15,000 nt of DNA, from contig JAQGKH010000015.1 in NCBI GenBank assembly GCA_028290225.1, forward strand, positions 1 to 15,000. Direction: 5' to 3'. This DNA is from Devosia sp. GTDB taxonomy: Bacteria; Pseudomonadota; Alphaproteobacteria; Rhizobiales; Devosiaceae. Below, piece by piece: positions 1 through 6,611 of the stretch. The position numbers and the translations under genes were made by a program. Every line of letters begins with the position of its first letter. Position 1 is the first letter of the stretch. The notes under the pieces were generated by a model, which worked only from the letters and a program-made list of their open reading frames with translations, was not told the origin of the DNA and did no database searches.

Positions 1-318
1 CAGCCGGCGGGCGAGCTTTCGGGCGGGCAGCGCCAGATGGTGGCCATGGGCCGGGCCCTGATGAGCCAGCCCAAGCTGCTGATGCTCGATGAGCCCTCGG
101 CAGGGCTGTCGCCGCGCTATGTGATCGAGATCTTCGAGACGATTGTGCGCGTCAACAAGGAAGGCGTCGGCATCCTGATGGTGGAGCAGAACGCGCGCCA
201 GGCGCTGGCCTTTGCTTCCAAAGGCTTTGTGCTGGCGGGCGGGCAGAACCGCTTCACCGGCACCGGCCCCGAACTGATCGCCGACCCCGAAGTCGCCAAA
301 AGCTTCCTGGGTGGATGA
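1..318 (+). CDS. livF: Branched-chain amino acid-type ABC transporter ATPase, LivF-like (C-terminal part)
   Basis: This is the last 105 residues of an ABC ATPase; the N-terminus, including Walker A, lies left of the window. Visible in order are the signature LSGGQRQ (residues 6-12 of the fragment), Walker B LLMLDEPSAGLSP (26-38, catalytic Glu31), and the switch region ILMVEQNARQAL, where the usual His is replaced by Gln63 as in the LivF/LivG group. LivF-type ATPases hydrolyse ATP on the cytoplasmic face to power LivH/LivM permeases. LivH-like and LivM-like genes follow on the same strand, which supports the call. The substrate cannot be read from the ATPase; amides, urea or other amino acids are alternatives. 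The frame is open to base 1 and ends with TGA at 316-318. Confidence 0.9.
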   Translation, partial: QPAGELSGGQRQMVAMGRALMSQPKLLMLDEPSAGLSPRYVIEIFETIVRVNKEGVGILMVEQNARQALAFASKGFVLAGGQNRFTGTGPELIADPEVAKSFLGG

Positions 319-338
319 GATGATAGCTCAATTCTCGT

Positions 339-464
339 TTGATGCACCTGTCGGCACCCTGCCCCTCGCGGGGACGGCCGGGGTGGGGGGTGGCCTGTTC
401 GGGAACTTCGAGCTTGACCACCACCCCCTCCCATCCTCCCCCCTCCCGGGGGAGGTGCCGCATC
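339..464. repeat. GC-rich imperfect inverted repeat inside the liv operon
   Basis: The 207-bp gap between the LivF-like and LivH-like genes holds a structured, non-coding, strand-biased GC-rich segment. The outer arms CGGCACC (352-358) and GGTGCCG (454-460) are exact complements. GATGC (341-345) also matches GCATC (460-464). An inner pair, 386-393 with 421-428, is an 8-bp perfect complement. Two further small hairpins lie inside: CCCC/GGGG at 362-373, and CCTCCCCC (435-442) with GGGGGAGG (448-455). It looks like the short C/G-run palindromic elements scattered between genes of alphaproteobacteria. I cannot count copies elsewhere in the genome. It could act on mRNA stability or as a partial terminator within the operon. 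Confidence 0.6.
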
Positions 465-525
465 GTGGCATGCCAGAGAACAGTGCTCAGGCGGCAACTT
501 CATCTTTCTTGGGCTGGCGCACCGC

Positions 526-1530
526 ATGACCGAACTCATCTTTTTCATCAACCAGGTGGTGATCGCCGGCGCGGTGCTGGGCTGCATCTATGCCCTTGGC
601 GCGATCGGCATCACGCTGATCTTTGGCATCCTGCGCTTTGCCCATTTTGCCCATTCCGAGCTGATGACGTCCGGCGCCTTTATCGCCTTCCTGCTGGCGG
701 CGGGCTTTTCCGCCTGGGGGATCGTCACGCCCATTCCCACCGGCTTTGTGGTGCTGCCCATCGCCATGCTGCTGGGGGCGCTGCTGGCGCTGGGCATCGA
801 CAAGGGCTTTTATGCGCCGCTGCGCAAGCGCGGGGCCAAGCCCGTTACGCTGCTGATCGCCTCCATCGGCGTGACCTTGATGGTGCAGGGCCTGATCCGG
901 CTGTTTTTCGGCGCGGGCTCCTATTCGTTCTTTGAAACGGAAGCCAAGGAAGTGTTCCGGTTCGACATGTCGGCCATTGGCTCGACCCGGCCGCTGGTGT
1001 TCACCGAACCGCAGGCGCTGATGATCCTCGTCACCGCCGTTTCGGTGATTGCCCTGCATTTCTTCCTCACCCGCTCGCGGCTGGGCAAGGCGATGCGCGC
1101 CATGGCCGACAATGCCGACCTGGCGCAGGTCTCGGGCATCAATACCGCTCTTGTGGTGCGGGTCACCTGGGTGATCGCCGGGGCGCTGGCCTGCATGGCC
1201 GGCACCATGCTGGCGCTGGATGTGACGCTCAAACCCGATCTGGCCTTCAACATCATCCTGCCCATTTTCGCCGCCGCCATCGTGGGGGGGCTGGGCCAGG
1301 CCTATGGCGCCATTGCCGGGGGGCTGCTGATCGGCTTTGCCGAAACGCTGGCCGTGTTCAACTGGACCATGGTGCTGCGGCCGCTCAACGCCATCCTGCC
1401 CGATTGGCTGCAGCTGCCGGCGACGCTGGCGCTGGTGCCCACCGAATACAAGCTGACAGTCGCCTTCGTGATCCTCGTCGTCACCCTCCTCGTGCGTCCC
1501 ACCGGCATCTTCAAGGGAGCTTCCTCATGA
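526..1530 (+). CDS. livH: Branched-chain amino acid-type ABC transporter permease, LivH-like
   Basis: This 334-residue, very hydrophobic protein matches the LivH permease family in length and pattern. The N-terminal stretch ALGAIGITLIFGILRFAHFA (about residues 23-42), followed by HSELM, is the family's conserved first block. A cytoplasmic coupling loop TRSRLGKAMRAMADNADLAQ lies at about 182-201, and the C-terminal block VGGLGQAYGAIAGGLLIGF at about 253-271. It should form one half of the inner-membrane channel with the LivM-like protein encoded next. The ATG at 526 begins a typical N-terminus but has no clear Shine-Dalgarno sequence. The stop overlaps the next start (ATGA, 1527-1530), which indicates translational coupling. 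The actual substrate is not certain. Confidence 0.92.
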   Translation: MTELIFFINQVVIAGAVLGCIYALGAIGITLIFGILRFAHFAHSELMTSGAFIAFLLAAGFSAWGIVTPIPTGFVVLPIAMLLGALLALGIDKGFYAPLRKRGAKPVTLLIASIGVTLMVQGLIRLFFGAGSYSFFETEAKEVFRFDMSAIGSTRPLVFTEPQALMILVTAVSVIALHFFLTRSRLGKAMRAMADNADLAQVSGINTALVVRVTWVIAGALACMAGTMLALDVTLKPDLAFNIILPIFAAAIVGGLGQAYGAIAGGLLIGFAETLAVFNWTMVLRPLNAILPDWLQLPATLALVPTEYKLTVAFVILVVTLLVRPTGIFKGASS

Positions 1531-2813
1531 TCGGGCGTTCGCTTGGGCTGTTCGGGGGCCTCTTCGTTCTGATCCTGCTGGTGGGCTGGGTACTGGGCGC
1601 GCCCTTTACCTCGTCGCGCCTGGTGGAAGCGGCGGCCTATGCGCTGATTGCGCTGGGGCTCAACATCCAGTGGGGTTATGGCGGGCTCTTTAATTTCGGC
1701 ATCATGGGCTTTTTGATGCTGGGGGGCTTTGCCGTTACCTTTATCTCGTTCCCGCACGATCCAGCCTTCTGGGCTTCGGACGGTCCGGCCCTGCTGGGTC
1801 GCGCCTTGCTGGCCTTTGCGGCCGGAGCCCTTTTGGTGATCGGCGCCCAGCAATCCCACCGGCTGGGGCTGCGTGGTGCGGCCAAGACGGTCGCGGTGGT
1901 TCTGGCCTGGTTCGTCGCCTATTGCGTGTATCGCAGCCAGATCGATCCGGCCGCCGCCTATATCGAGGCGACCGGCAATGGGTTTGTCGGCGGGCTCGGG
2001 CTCCACCCTGTGCTGGGCTGGGTGTTCGGGGGCATTCTCGCGGCTGGGGTAGCCTATGTCATCGGCAAGATCTGCCTCGGGCTGCGCACCGATTATCTGG
2101 CGATTGCCACCATCGGCATTTCCGAGATCATCCGCGCCCTGATCAAGAACATGGATTGGCTGACCCGCGGCACTTTGACCGTGTCTCCCATTCCCTGGCC
2201 GGTGCCGCTGCCCCAGCAGTACCAGGCCGGAGGTACGGACGGGCAGATGTCCCTGTTGCTGGCGCGCGGCGGCTTCCTGCTGCTGGCCGTGGCGGTGCTG
2301 GGGATCGCACTGTGGCTGATCTCGCGCGCCTATGCCGGGCCATGGGGCCGGATGATGCGCGCCATTCGCGACAACCACATCGCCGCCGCCTCCATGGGCA
2401 AGAACGTCACTGGCCGCCAGCTCGAAATCTTCATTTTCGGTTCGGTGCTGATGGGCATTGGCGGGGCCATGCTGGTGTCGTTCGTGCAGATCTTCGATCC
2501 GTCCTCCTACCAGCCCATCAACCACACCTTCATCATCTGGGTGATGGTGATCGTGGGCGGGGCGGGCAACAACTGGGGCGCCGTGTTCGGAGCGGTGCTG
2601 ATCTGGATCCTGTGGGTGGTGAGCGAGCCCCTGGCCCGCGCCGTGTTCGATCTGGTCAGCTATTGGTCCAGTTCGGCCGGCTGGGGCGCCATTCCCGACA
2701 TCGAGTCGCGCTCGGCGCAGATGCGGGTGTTCGTGCTGGGGCTGGTCATCACCATTGCCCTGCGCTTTGCCCCCAAGGGTCTGATCCCCGAAACCGTGCG
2801 CCGGGACGCTTAA
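1527..2813 (+). CDS. livM: Branched-chain amino acid-type ABC transporter permease, LivM-like
   Basis: This is a 428-residue multi-spanning permease, close in length to E. coli LivM and longer than the short LivM forms. Family blocks seen are GLNIQWGYGGLFNFGIMGF (44-62), LRTDYLAIATIGISEIIRAL (186-205), the coupling loop GPWGRMMRAIRDNHIAAASM (271-290), and VIVGGAGNNWGAVFGAVLIW (341-360). I placed the start at ATG 1527, inside the ATGA overlap with the previous gene. An AAGGGAG ribosome site at 1513-1519 is correctly spaced, and the family N-terminus starts here rather than at upstream in-frame codons such as 1404. It should pair with the LivH-like subunit in the inner membrane. The following DMT gene begins 40 nt downstream and may be co-transcribed, since no terminator is visible between them. 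Confidence 0.93.
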   Translation: MIGRSLGLFGGLFVLILLVGWVLGAPFTSSRLVEAAAYALIALGLNIQWGYGGLFNFGIMGFLMLGGFAVTFISFPHDPAFWASDGPALLGRALLAFAAGALLVIGAQQSHRLGLRGAAKTVAVVLAWFVAYCVYRSQIDPAAAYIEATGNGFVGGLGLHPVLGWVFGGILAAGVAYVIGKICLGLRTDYLAIATIGISEIIRALIKNMDWLTRGTLTVSPIPWPVPLPQQYQAGGTDGQMSLLLARGGFLLLAVAVLGIALWLISRAYAGPWGRMMRAIRDNHIAAASMGKNVTGRQLEIFIFGSVLMGIGGAMLVSFVQIFDPSSYQPINHTFIIWVMVIVGGAGNNWGAVFGAVLIWILWVVSEPLARAVFDLVSYWSSSAGWGAIPDIESRSAQMRVFVLGLVITIALRFAPKGLIPETVRRDA

Positions 2814-2841
2814 GCCTTCCGGCGCTTGCGCCTCCTCCTGC

Positions 2842-2846
2842 AAGGA
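2842..2846 (+). promoter_or_regulatory. Ribosome binding site that fixes a TTG start
   Basis: AAGGA lies 7 nt before TTG at 2854. No ATG or GTG in frame nearby is better placed, so the site decides the unusual start of the DMT permease. Confidence 0.6.
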
Positions 2847-2853
2847 CGCCAAA

Positions 2854-3735
2854 TTGTTCTGGATCGCGGCAACGCTGCTCGCCTCGGCTCTCCAAACCGT
2901 GCGCAATGGCGTGCAGCGCGGGCTGACCGGCAGCCTGGGCACGCTGGGCGCCACCTATGTGCGCTTTCTTTATGGGCTGCCTTTTGCGGTTCTGTTTCTG
3001 CTGCTGGTCGCTGTGGGCACGGGGGAAGCCCTGCCGGCGATTGGGGGCTGGTCGGCGCTTTATGCGCTGGGAGCGGGGCTTGCACAGATCCTGGCCACCG
3101 CGCTGATGCTGTGGACCATGAAGAGCCGGTCCTTTGCGGTTACCACCGCCATCATCAAGACCGAGCCGGTGCTGGTTGCCCTGGCGGGTCTCGTTTTGCT
3201 GGGCGAAGTGCTGCATCCGTTGGCCCTTGGGGGTATCCTCGTTGCGACCCTCGGGGTCCTGCTGCTGTCGCGCCTGGGCGGCGCGCAGACCGCAGGGCCG
3301 AAATCGGTGCTGAGCGGGATCATGGCGGCCGCCTTTTTCGCCTTGTCGGCGGTGGGCTTCCGCGCCGCGATCCTCGAGCTGCCCTCCGGCTCGCCCGTGC
3401 TGCGCTCCAGCATGGTGCTGGTGCTGGGCTTGCTGCTGCAATCGGCCATGCTGATCGCCTATCTGGTGATGTTCGACCGGGGAACCCTGCGCAAGGTTGC
3501 CAGCGCCTGGCGCCAATCGCTGCCGGCGGGAGTGGCGGGTGCGCTGGCGTCCCAGTTCTGGTTTATCGGCTTTGCGCTGACCAGCGCCGCCAATGTGCGC
3601 ACGCTGGCGCTAGTGGAAATCCTCTTTGCCCAAGCATTTGCCTGGATTACCAGCCGGGCGGTGCCCGAGCGGCGCGACCTGCTGGGCATGCTGGTGCTGG
3701 TGGCGGGGCTTCTAGTGCTGCTGATCCACAGCTGA
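2854..3735 (+). CDS. EamA/DMT-superfamily permease
   Basis: This is a 293-residue integral membrane protein made almost entirely of hydrophobic segments, about ten by eye, arranged as two similar halves as in EamA-type drug/metabolite transporters. The first half ends with KTEPVLVALAGLVLLGEVL (about residues 102-120), a typical EamA signature in which a TM helix ends in a Gly-Glu pair. The second half has the matching TLALVEILFAQAFAWI stretch. Substrate is unknown: the family exports amino acids, metabolites or drugs. The start is TTG at 2854, supported by AAGGA at 2842-2846. It lies 40 nt after the LivM-like gene and may share its transcript. Its stop is only 4 nt from the stop of the convergent short-chain dehydrogenase. 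Confidence 0.85.
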   Translation: MFWIAATLLASALQTVRNGVQRGLTGSLGTLGATYVRFLYGLPFAVLFLLLVAVGTGEALPAIGGWSALYALGAGLAQILATALMLWTMKSRSFAVTTAIIKTEPVLVALAGLVLLGEVLHPLALGGILVATLGVLLLSRLGGAQTAGPKSVLSGIMAAAFFALSAVGFRAAILELPSGSPVLRSSMVLVLGLLLQSAMLIAYLVMFDRGTLRKVASAWRQSLPAGVAGALASQFWFIGFALTSAANVRTLALVEILFAQAFAWITSRAVPERRDLLGMLVLVAGLLVLLIHS

Positions 3736-3739
3736 GCGG

Positions 3740-4669
3740 CTAGATCGTGCCGGCGTTGTAATGAACGCCGGTCAGGTGCTCCGATTGCTCCCACAGGCGC
3801 TGGGCCGCGGCGTCGTCTTCGCCCAGCTTGGGCGCCTGCACCAGCGCGGGCTTGCCGCGCCAGCCGCCCCAGCCGGCCGGACCCACAAAAGCCAGCCGCG
3901 GCAGGTCGGGCTCCAGCGCTGCCGCAACCGTGGGAAGGGCGCCCGCGGCAGCCGATTGGCTGAGAAGCCCGGTGAACAGGCCCGAAACCCGGCCGATGCC
4001 ACCCTGACCGGCGATGTGAACAAAAAGGCCGGTGCTGGCAAGGCCGGGATGGGCTGTTGTCACCCGAAGGCGCCAGCCCTCCTGGTCACTGAGCTTTTGC
4101 AGCTGGCGCGCCCATAAGAGATTGGCCAGCTTGGATTGGCCGTAAGCCGCCATGGGACGGTAGTGGCGTTCGCCCTGCAGGTCGGCAAAGTTCATCTTGC
4201 CGTGGCGGGCGGCATTGCTGGACACGGCGACAATCCGCGCATCGGGCGTTTTGAGCAGGAGCGGCAGCAATCGACCGGTGAGCGCGAAATGCCCGAGGTG
4301 ATTGGTACCGAATTGCAGCTCGAATCCATCCGCGGTGGTTTGGCGCTTGGGCGGCATCATCACCCCGGCATTGTTGATGAGGATATCGAGCTGCCCATAT
4401 TGGGCCAGCACGCGCGCCGCACCCGCCGCGATGCTGGCGAGATCGGCCAGATCGATGCTTTCGAATGCCAGCTTGCCTCGCGGCGAATGAGCGGCGATGG
4501 CGCGAATGGCGGCCGCGCCCTTGTCGGCATTGCGCCCGGCAATGATCACGGTGGCGCCGGCCTGGGCCAGCATGCGCGCGGTTTCCAGCCCCAATCCGCC
4601 GGTGGCACCGGTCACCAGGGCTACCTTGCCGGCCTGGCTCGGAATATCGGTCTCGCTGCTGATCTGCAT
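3740..4669 (-). CDS. Short-chain dehydrogenase/reductase (SDR), retinol-dehydrogenase-like
   Basis: This 309-residue classical SDR oxidoreductase uses NAD(P)H to reduce or oxidise a carbonyl or alcohol substrate that I cannot name. Seen are the Rossmann nucleotide motif TGATGGLG (20-27), NNAG (99-102), the catalytic Ser region VSSNAA (149-154) and the YGQSK active site (Tyr176, Lys180). An Arg at 46 after the second strand (AGRNADK) favours NADP(H). The long C-terminal part and the GTNHLGHFALTGRLLPLL stretch resemble the retinol dehydrogenase / WWOX-like branch of SDRs. I chose ATG 4669 over an upstream in-frame ATG at 4792 because GAGGAG lies 6 nt before it and the upstream stretch overlaps the VOC gene. 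It follows the VOC gene by 16 nt and is probably its operon partner. Confidence 0.88.
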   Translation of the reverse strand: MQISSETDIPSQAGKVALVTGATGGLGLETARMLAQAGATVIIAGRNADKGAAAIRAIAAHSPRGKLAFESIDLADLASIAAGAARVLAQYGQLDILINNAGVMMPPKRQTTADGFELQFGTNHLGHFALTGRLLPLLLKTPDARIVAVSSNAARHGKMNFADLQGERHYRPMAAYGQSKLANLLWARQLQKLSDQEGWRLRVTTAHPGLASTGLFVHIAGQGGIGRVSGLFTGLLSQSAAAGALPTVAAALEPDLPRLAFVGPAGWGGWRGKPALVQAPKLGEDDAAAQRLWEQSEHLTGVHYNAGTI

Positions 4670-4685
4670 GGGGTGCTCCTCGGGT

Positions 4686-5111
4686 TCAGGCGGGCAGGGT
4701 GAGTTCGCCGTTCTCGCCAAGAGGAAACCCCGGGTTCCAGGCGAGTTCCCAAAGAAAACCATCGGGGTCGGCGATGTATCCGGAATAGCCACCCCAGGGC
4801 TGGTCGTGCGGGGCCCGGACCAGGGTGGCGCCGGCGGCGATCATCCGGGTCACTGCCGCGTCGACCTCGGGGCGGGTGCGCAGATTATGGGCCAGTGCAA
4901 AGCCGGCAAAGCCGCTGCCGCTGGGCGCGACACCGGCGTCGGCAGCCAGGTCAGTGCGCGGAAAGAGCGACAATGCCATGGGACCGAGCTGGAAGAAGGC
5001 GACTCCATCGGCCTGCGCGACCCGGCGTTGCCAGCCCAGCGCCTCGTAGAATGCGGTGCTGCGCGCCAGATCGGCAACGCCGAGGGTCAACAGACTTAAT
5101 CGTGGTTCCAC
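4686..5111 (-). CDS. VOC-family (glyoxalase/bleomycin-resistance fold) protein
   Basis: This 141-residue protein has the two beta-alpha-beta-beta-beta modules of the vicinal oxygen chelate fold: TLGVADLARSTAFYEALGW at 9-27 and the closing DPDGFLWELAWNPGF at 115-129. Glu122 sits at the usual C-terminal metal-ligand position. The N-terminal ligand position, often His in glyoxalase I, is not His here (LSLLTLGV), so the classical metal site may be incomplete. Enzymatic function is therefore not assigned. The start is GTG at 5111, with AGGAG 5 nt upstream (5117-5121 on the complement). It is the first gene of a two-gene set with the SDR 16 nt downstream. A terminator ends only 15 nt before its start, so its transcription is puzzling; see findings. 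Confidence 0.85.
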   Translation of the reverse strand: MEPRLSLLTLGVADLARSTAFYEALGWQRRVAQADGVAFFQLGPMALSLFPRTDLAADAGVAPSGSGFAGFALAHNLRTRPEVDAAVTRMIAAGATLVRAPHDQPWGGYSGYIADPDGFLWELAWNPGFPLGENGELTLPA

Positions 5112-5126
5112 GCTCGCTCCTGCATG

Positions 5127-5155
5127 AAAAAGGCCCGGGCTTGAACCCGGGCCTT
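5127..5155 (-). terminator. Rho-independent terminator after the LivK-type gene
   Basis: A perfect 10-bp GC-rich stem (AAGGCCCGGG at 5130-5139 with CCCGGGCCTT at 5146-5155, 6-nt loop) is followed on the minus strand by a T run (complement of AAAAA at 5127-5131). It begins 25 nt after the stop of the binding-protein gene, so it terminates that minus-strand transcript. Confidence 0.85.
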
Positions 5156-5179
5156 GCTGTTGCGCCGATTAAAGCGAGC

Positions 5180-6385
5180 TTACTCGATCACGCCCTTGTC
5201 CACAAAGGAGCCGCCTTCAACGGCGAGTTCGACGATGATGCCGTCGACGTCACCGGCTTCATCGAAATCGAGGGGGCCACCGGCGCCTTCGTAATCGATG
5301 TCGGTGCCGGCCGCGATCAGCGCCTTGGCCTTTTCCCATTCGCCGGGCAGGACCTTTTCGCCGGGAGCGGAAGCCACTTCGCGCAAGGCGCCGGTCAGGC
5401 CTTCGCGGTCGGTGGAGCCGTTCTTTTCGATGGCGAGCGCCAGCAGGAACGCGGCATCATAAGCCTGGGGCGCGTAGGTGGCGTCGGCGGCGATGCCGGC
5501 CTTCGTCGCCAGATCGGTATAGGTGGTGGTGGCGTCGCCCGCCGGCGCGCCGGCGCGGGTGGCGATCATGCCTTCCACGGAGGCTGCGTCAATGCCGGTC
5601 AGCAGATCGTCGCCCACCATGCCGTCGCCGCCCACATAAAGGGTGAAGTTACCCGATTCAACGGCCTGGCGCAGGATGGTGTTGCCTGAAGCGTTGGCGT
5701 AGGCCAACACGACAAGGTTCTGCGAGGCCACCAGGTTGCCCAGCTCGGCACGGTAGTCGGCCTTGCCTTCTTCATGGGCGAGGTTGGCTGCAACGGTGCC
5801 GCCGGCTGCGGTGTAGGCGGCGGTCAGGGCGTCGGCAAAGCCCTTGCCGTAGTCGTTGTTCACATAGGTGATGGCAATATCCTGAACGCCCTTGCTGATC
5901 AGCAGGTCGGCCATCTTGACGCCCTGCAGCGCGTCAGAAGGGGTGGTGCGGAACACCAGGTCGTTGTCCTCGAGCGTGGTCAATGCCGGCGCCGAGGAGG
6001 CGGGGGAGATGAACACGACATTGCCCGACAAGCCCGAGCCGTTGAAGGCACCGATGGTTTCGCCGGTGCACAGCGCTCCCACCACGCCCACGACGTTCTC
6101 GGTGTTGATCACGCGATCGGCAGCGGCGGCGGCGGCGGTGGCGTCACAGGCCCCGTCAGCCGAAATGATGGACAGCTCGCCACCCAGGATGCCGCCCTGT
6201 TCGTTGACCTGCTTTACCACCAGTTCGGCGCCGGCAAAGATCGGCGGGGTCAGCGATTCGATGGGGCCGGTGAAGCCGCCGATAAAGCCGATCTTGGCGC
6301 CCGTATCCTGGGCAATGGCGGGCGCGGCAACCACGAGGGTCGTCGCGGCAACAGCCATGGTAAGGGTCTTCTTGAAGTTCTGCAT
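5180..6385 (-). CDS. Branched-chain amino acid-type ABC transporter periplasmic binding protein (LivK-like)
   Basis: This is a 401-residue type I periplasmic binding protein of the Leu/Ile/Val (Peripla_BP_6) family. An N-terminal signal peptide of Lys5-Lys6, a hydrophobic core and AIA before Gln26 suggests cleavage after residue 25. The mature start, AKIGFIGGFTGPIESL (30-45), is the family's first strand and ligand loop. Cys80 and Cys106 correspond to the conserved disulfide pair of this family. ITYVNNDYGKGFADAL (172-187) is the second-lobe entry. Start ATG 6385 has GAGGGA just upstream, and the longer open frame upstream of it lacks sense as a secreted protein. It probably delivers ligand to the LivHMF transporter at the left edge, although it is on the other strand. 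The next gene upstream is divergent. A strong terminator follows. Confidence 0.92.
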   Translation of the reverse strand: MQNFKKTLTMAVAATTLVVAAPAIAQDTGAKIGFIGGFTGPIESLTPPIFAGAELVVKQVNEQGGILGGELSIISADGACDATAAAAAADRVINTENVVGVVGALCTGETIGAFNGSGLSGNVVFISPASSAPALTTLEDNDLVFRTTPSDALQGVKMADLLISKGVQDIAITYVNNDYGKGFADALTAAYTAAGGTVAANLAHEEGKADYRAELGNLVASQNLVVLAYANASGNTILRQAVESGNFTLYVGGDGMVGDDLLTGIDAASVEGMIATRAGAPAGDATTTYTDLATKAGIAADATYAPQAYDAAFLLALAIEKNGSTDREGLTGALREVASAPGEKVLPGEWEKAKALIAAGTDIDYEGAGGPLDFDEAGDVDGIIVELAVEGGSFVDKGVIE

Positions 6386-6611
6386 TGTGATCCCTCTGCT
6401 TGGGTTGCCCCGCCCAGCGGCCTTGCCAGCGGCTTTTCGTGGTGGAACAACAATATTTCGGGGCACAAGAACATGCCCGCTGGAGGGAGACTGTGGCACA
6501 TCTGCTGTGCCTGAGTCATCCGCAATTGGTGGGCCCGGACTGTGCATGGGAGTGTTGCTTAACGCGGCGCGCTTGCCCATAGAAAGACGGCGCTGGCAGG
6601 GGAGACGCAGC
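6386..6611. promoter_or_regulatory. Divergent promoter region between the LivK-like and OpuAC-like genes
   Basis: This 226-bp non-coding region separates two divergent secreted-protein genes. It contains an exact 8-bp direct repeat CCAGCGGC (6414-6421 and 6426-6433, 12-bp pitch) near the LivK-type start, an inverted near-copy CCCGCTGG around 6477-6484, and a small hairpin GGCACA/TGTGCC (6495-6511). A short AT-rich patch at about 6446-6461 may hold the minus-strand promoter, but I found no well-spaced -35/-10 pair there. Confidence 0.5.
6555..6583 (+). promoter_or_regulatory. Candidate sigma-70-type promoter of the OpuAC-like gene
   Basis: TTGCTT (6555-6560) and CATAGA (6578-6583) are separated by 17 nt and would place the transcript start about 20 nt before the ribosome site/start at 6612. 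The -10 box is only a partial match, so this is tentative. Confidence 0.35.

Noticed and set aside
311..935. Plus-strand open frames through the repeat region and early livH (311-529, 339-935)
   Set aside because: They read the GC-rich repeat and then livH in the wrong frame; the product is Arg/Gly/Ala-rich without a domain.
1302..2954. A 550-codon open frame on the minus strand opposite livH/livM
   Set aside because: It is rich in Gln, His, Arg, Gly and Pro with no recognisable domain, as expected for the antisense of GC-rich membrane-protein genes whose plus-strand products are clear.
4136..4702. A 188-codon plus-strand open frame opposite the SDR
   Set aside because: It is the antisense of a clear SDR with nucleotide-binding and YxxxK motifs; no start signal and no domain.
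6446..6461. AT-rich patch considered as a -10 box for the LivK-type gene
   Set aside because: No -35-like box occurs at 16-18 nt on the minus strand, so I did not list a promoter.
5892..6611. N-terminal extension of the OpuAC-like protein upstream of 6612
   Set aside because: The extension is the antisense of the LivK-like gene. The signal peptide and ribosome site at 6612 show the real start.
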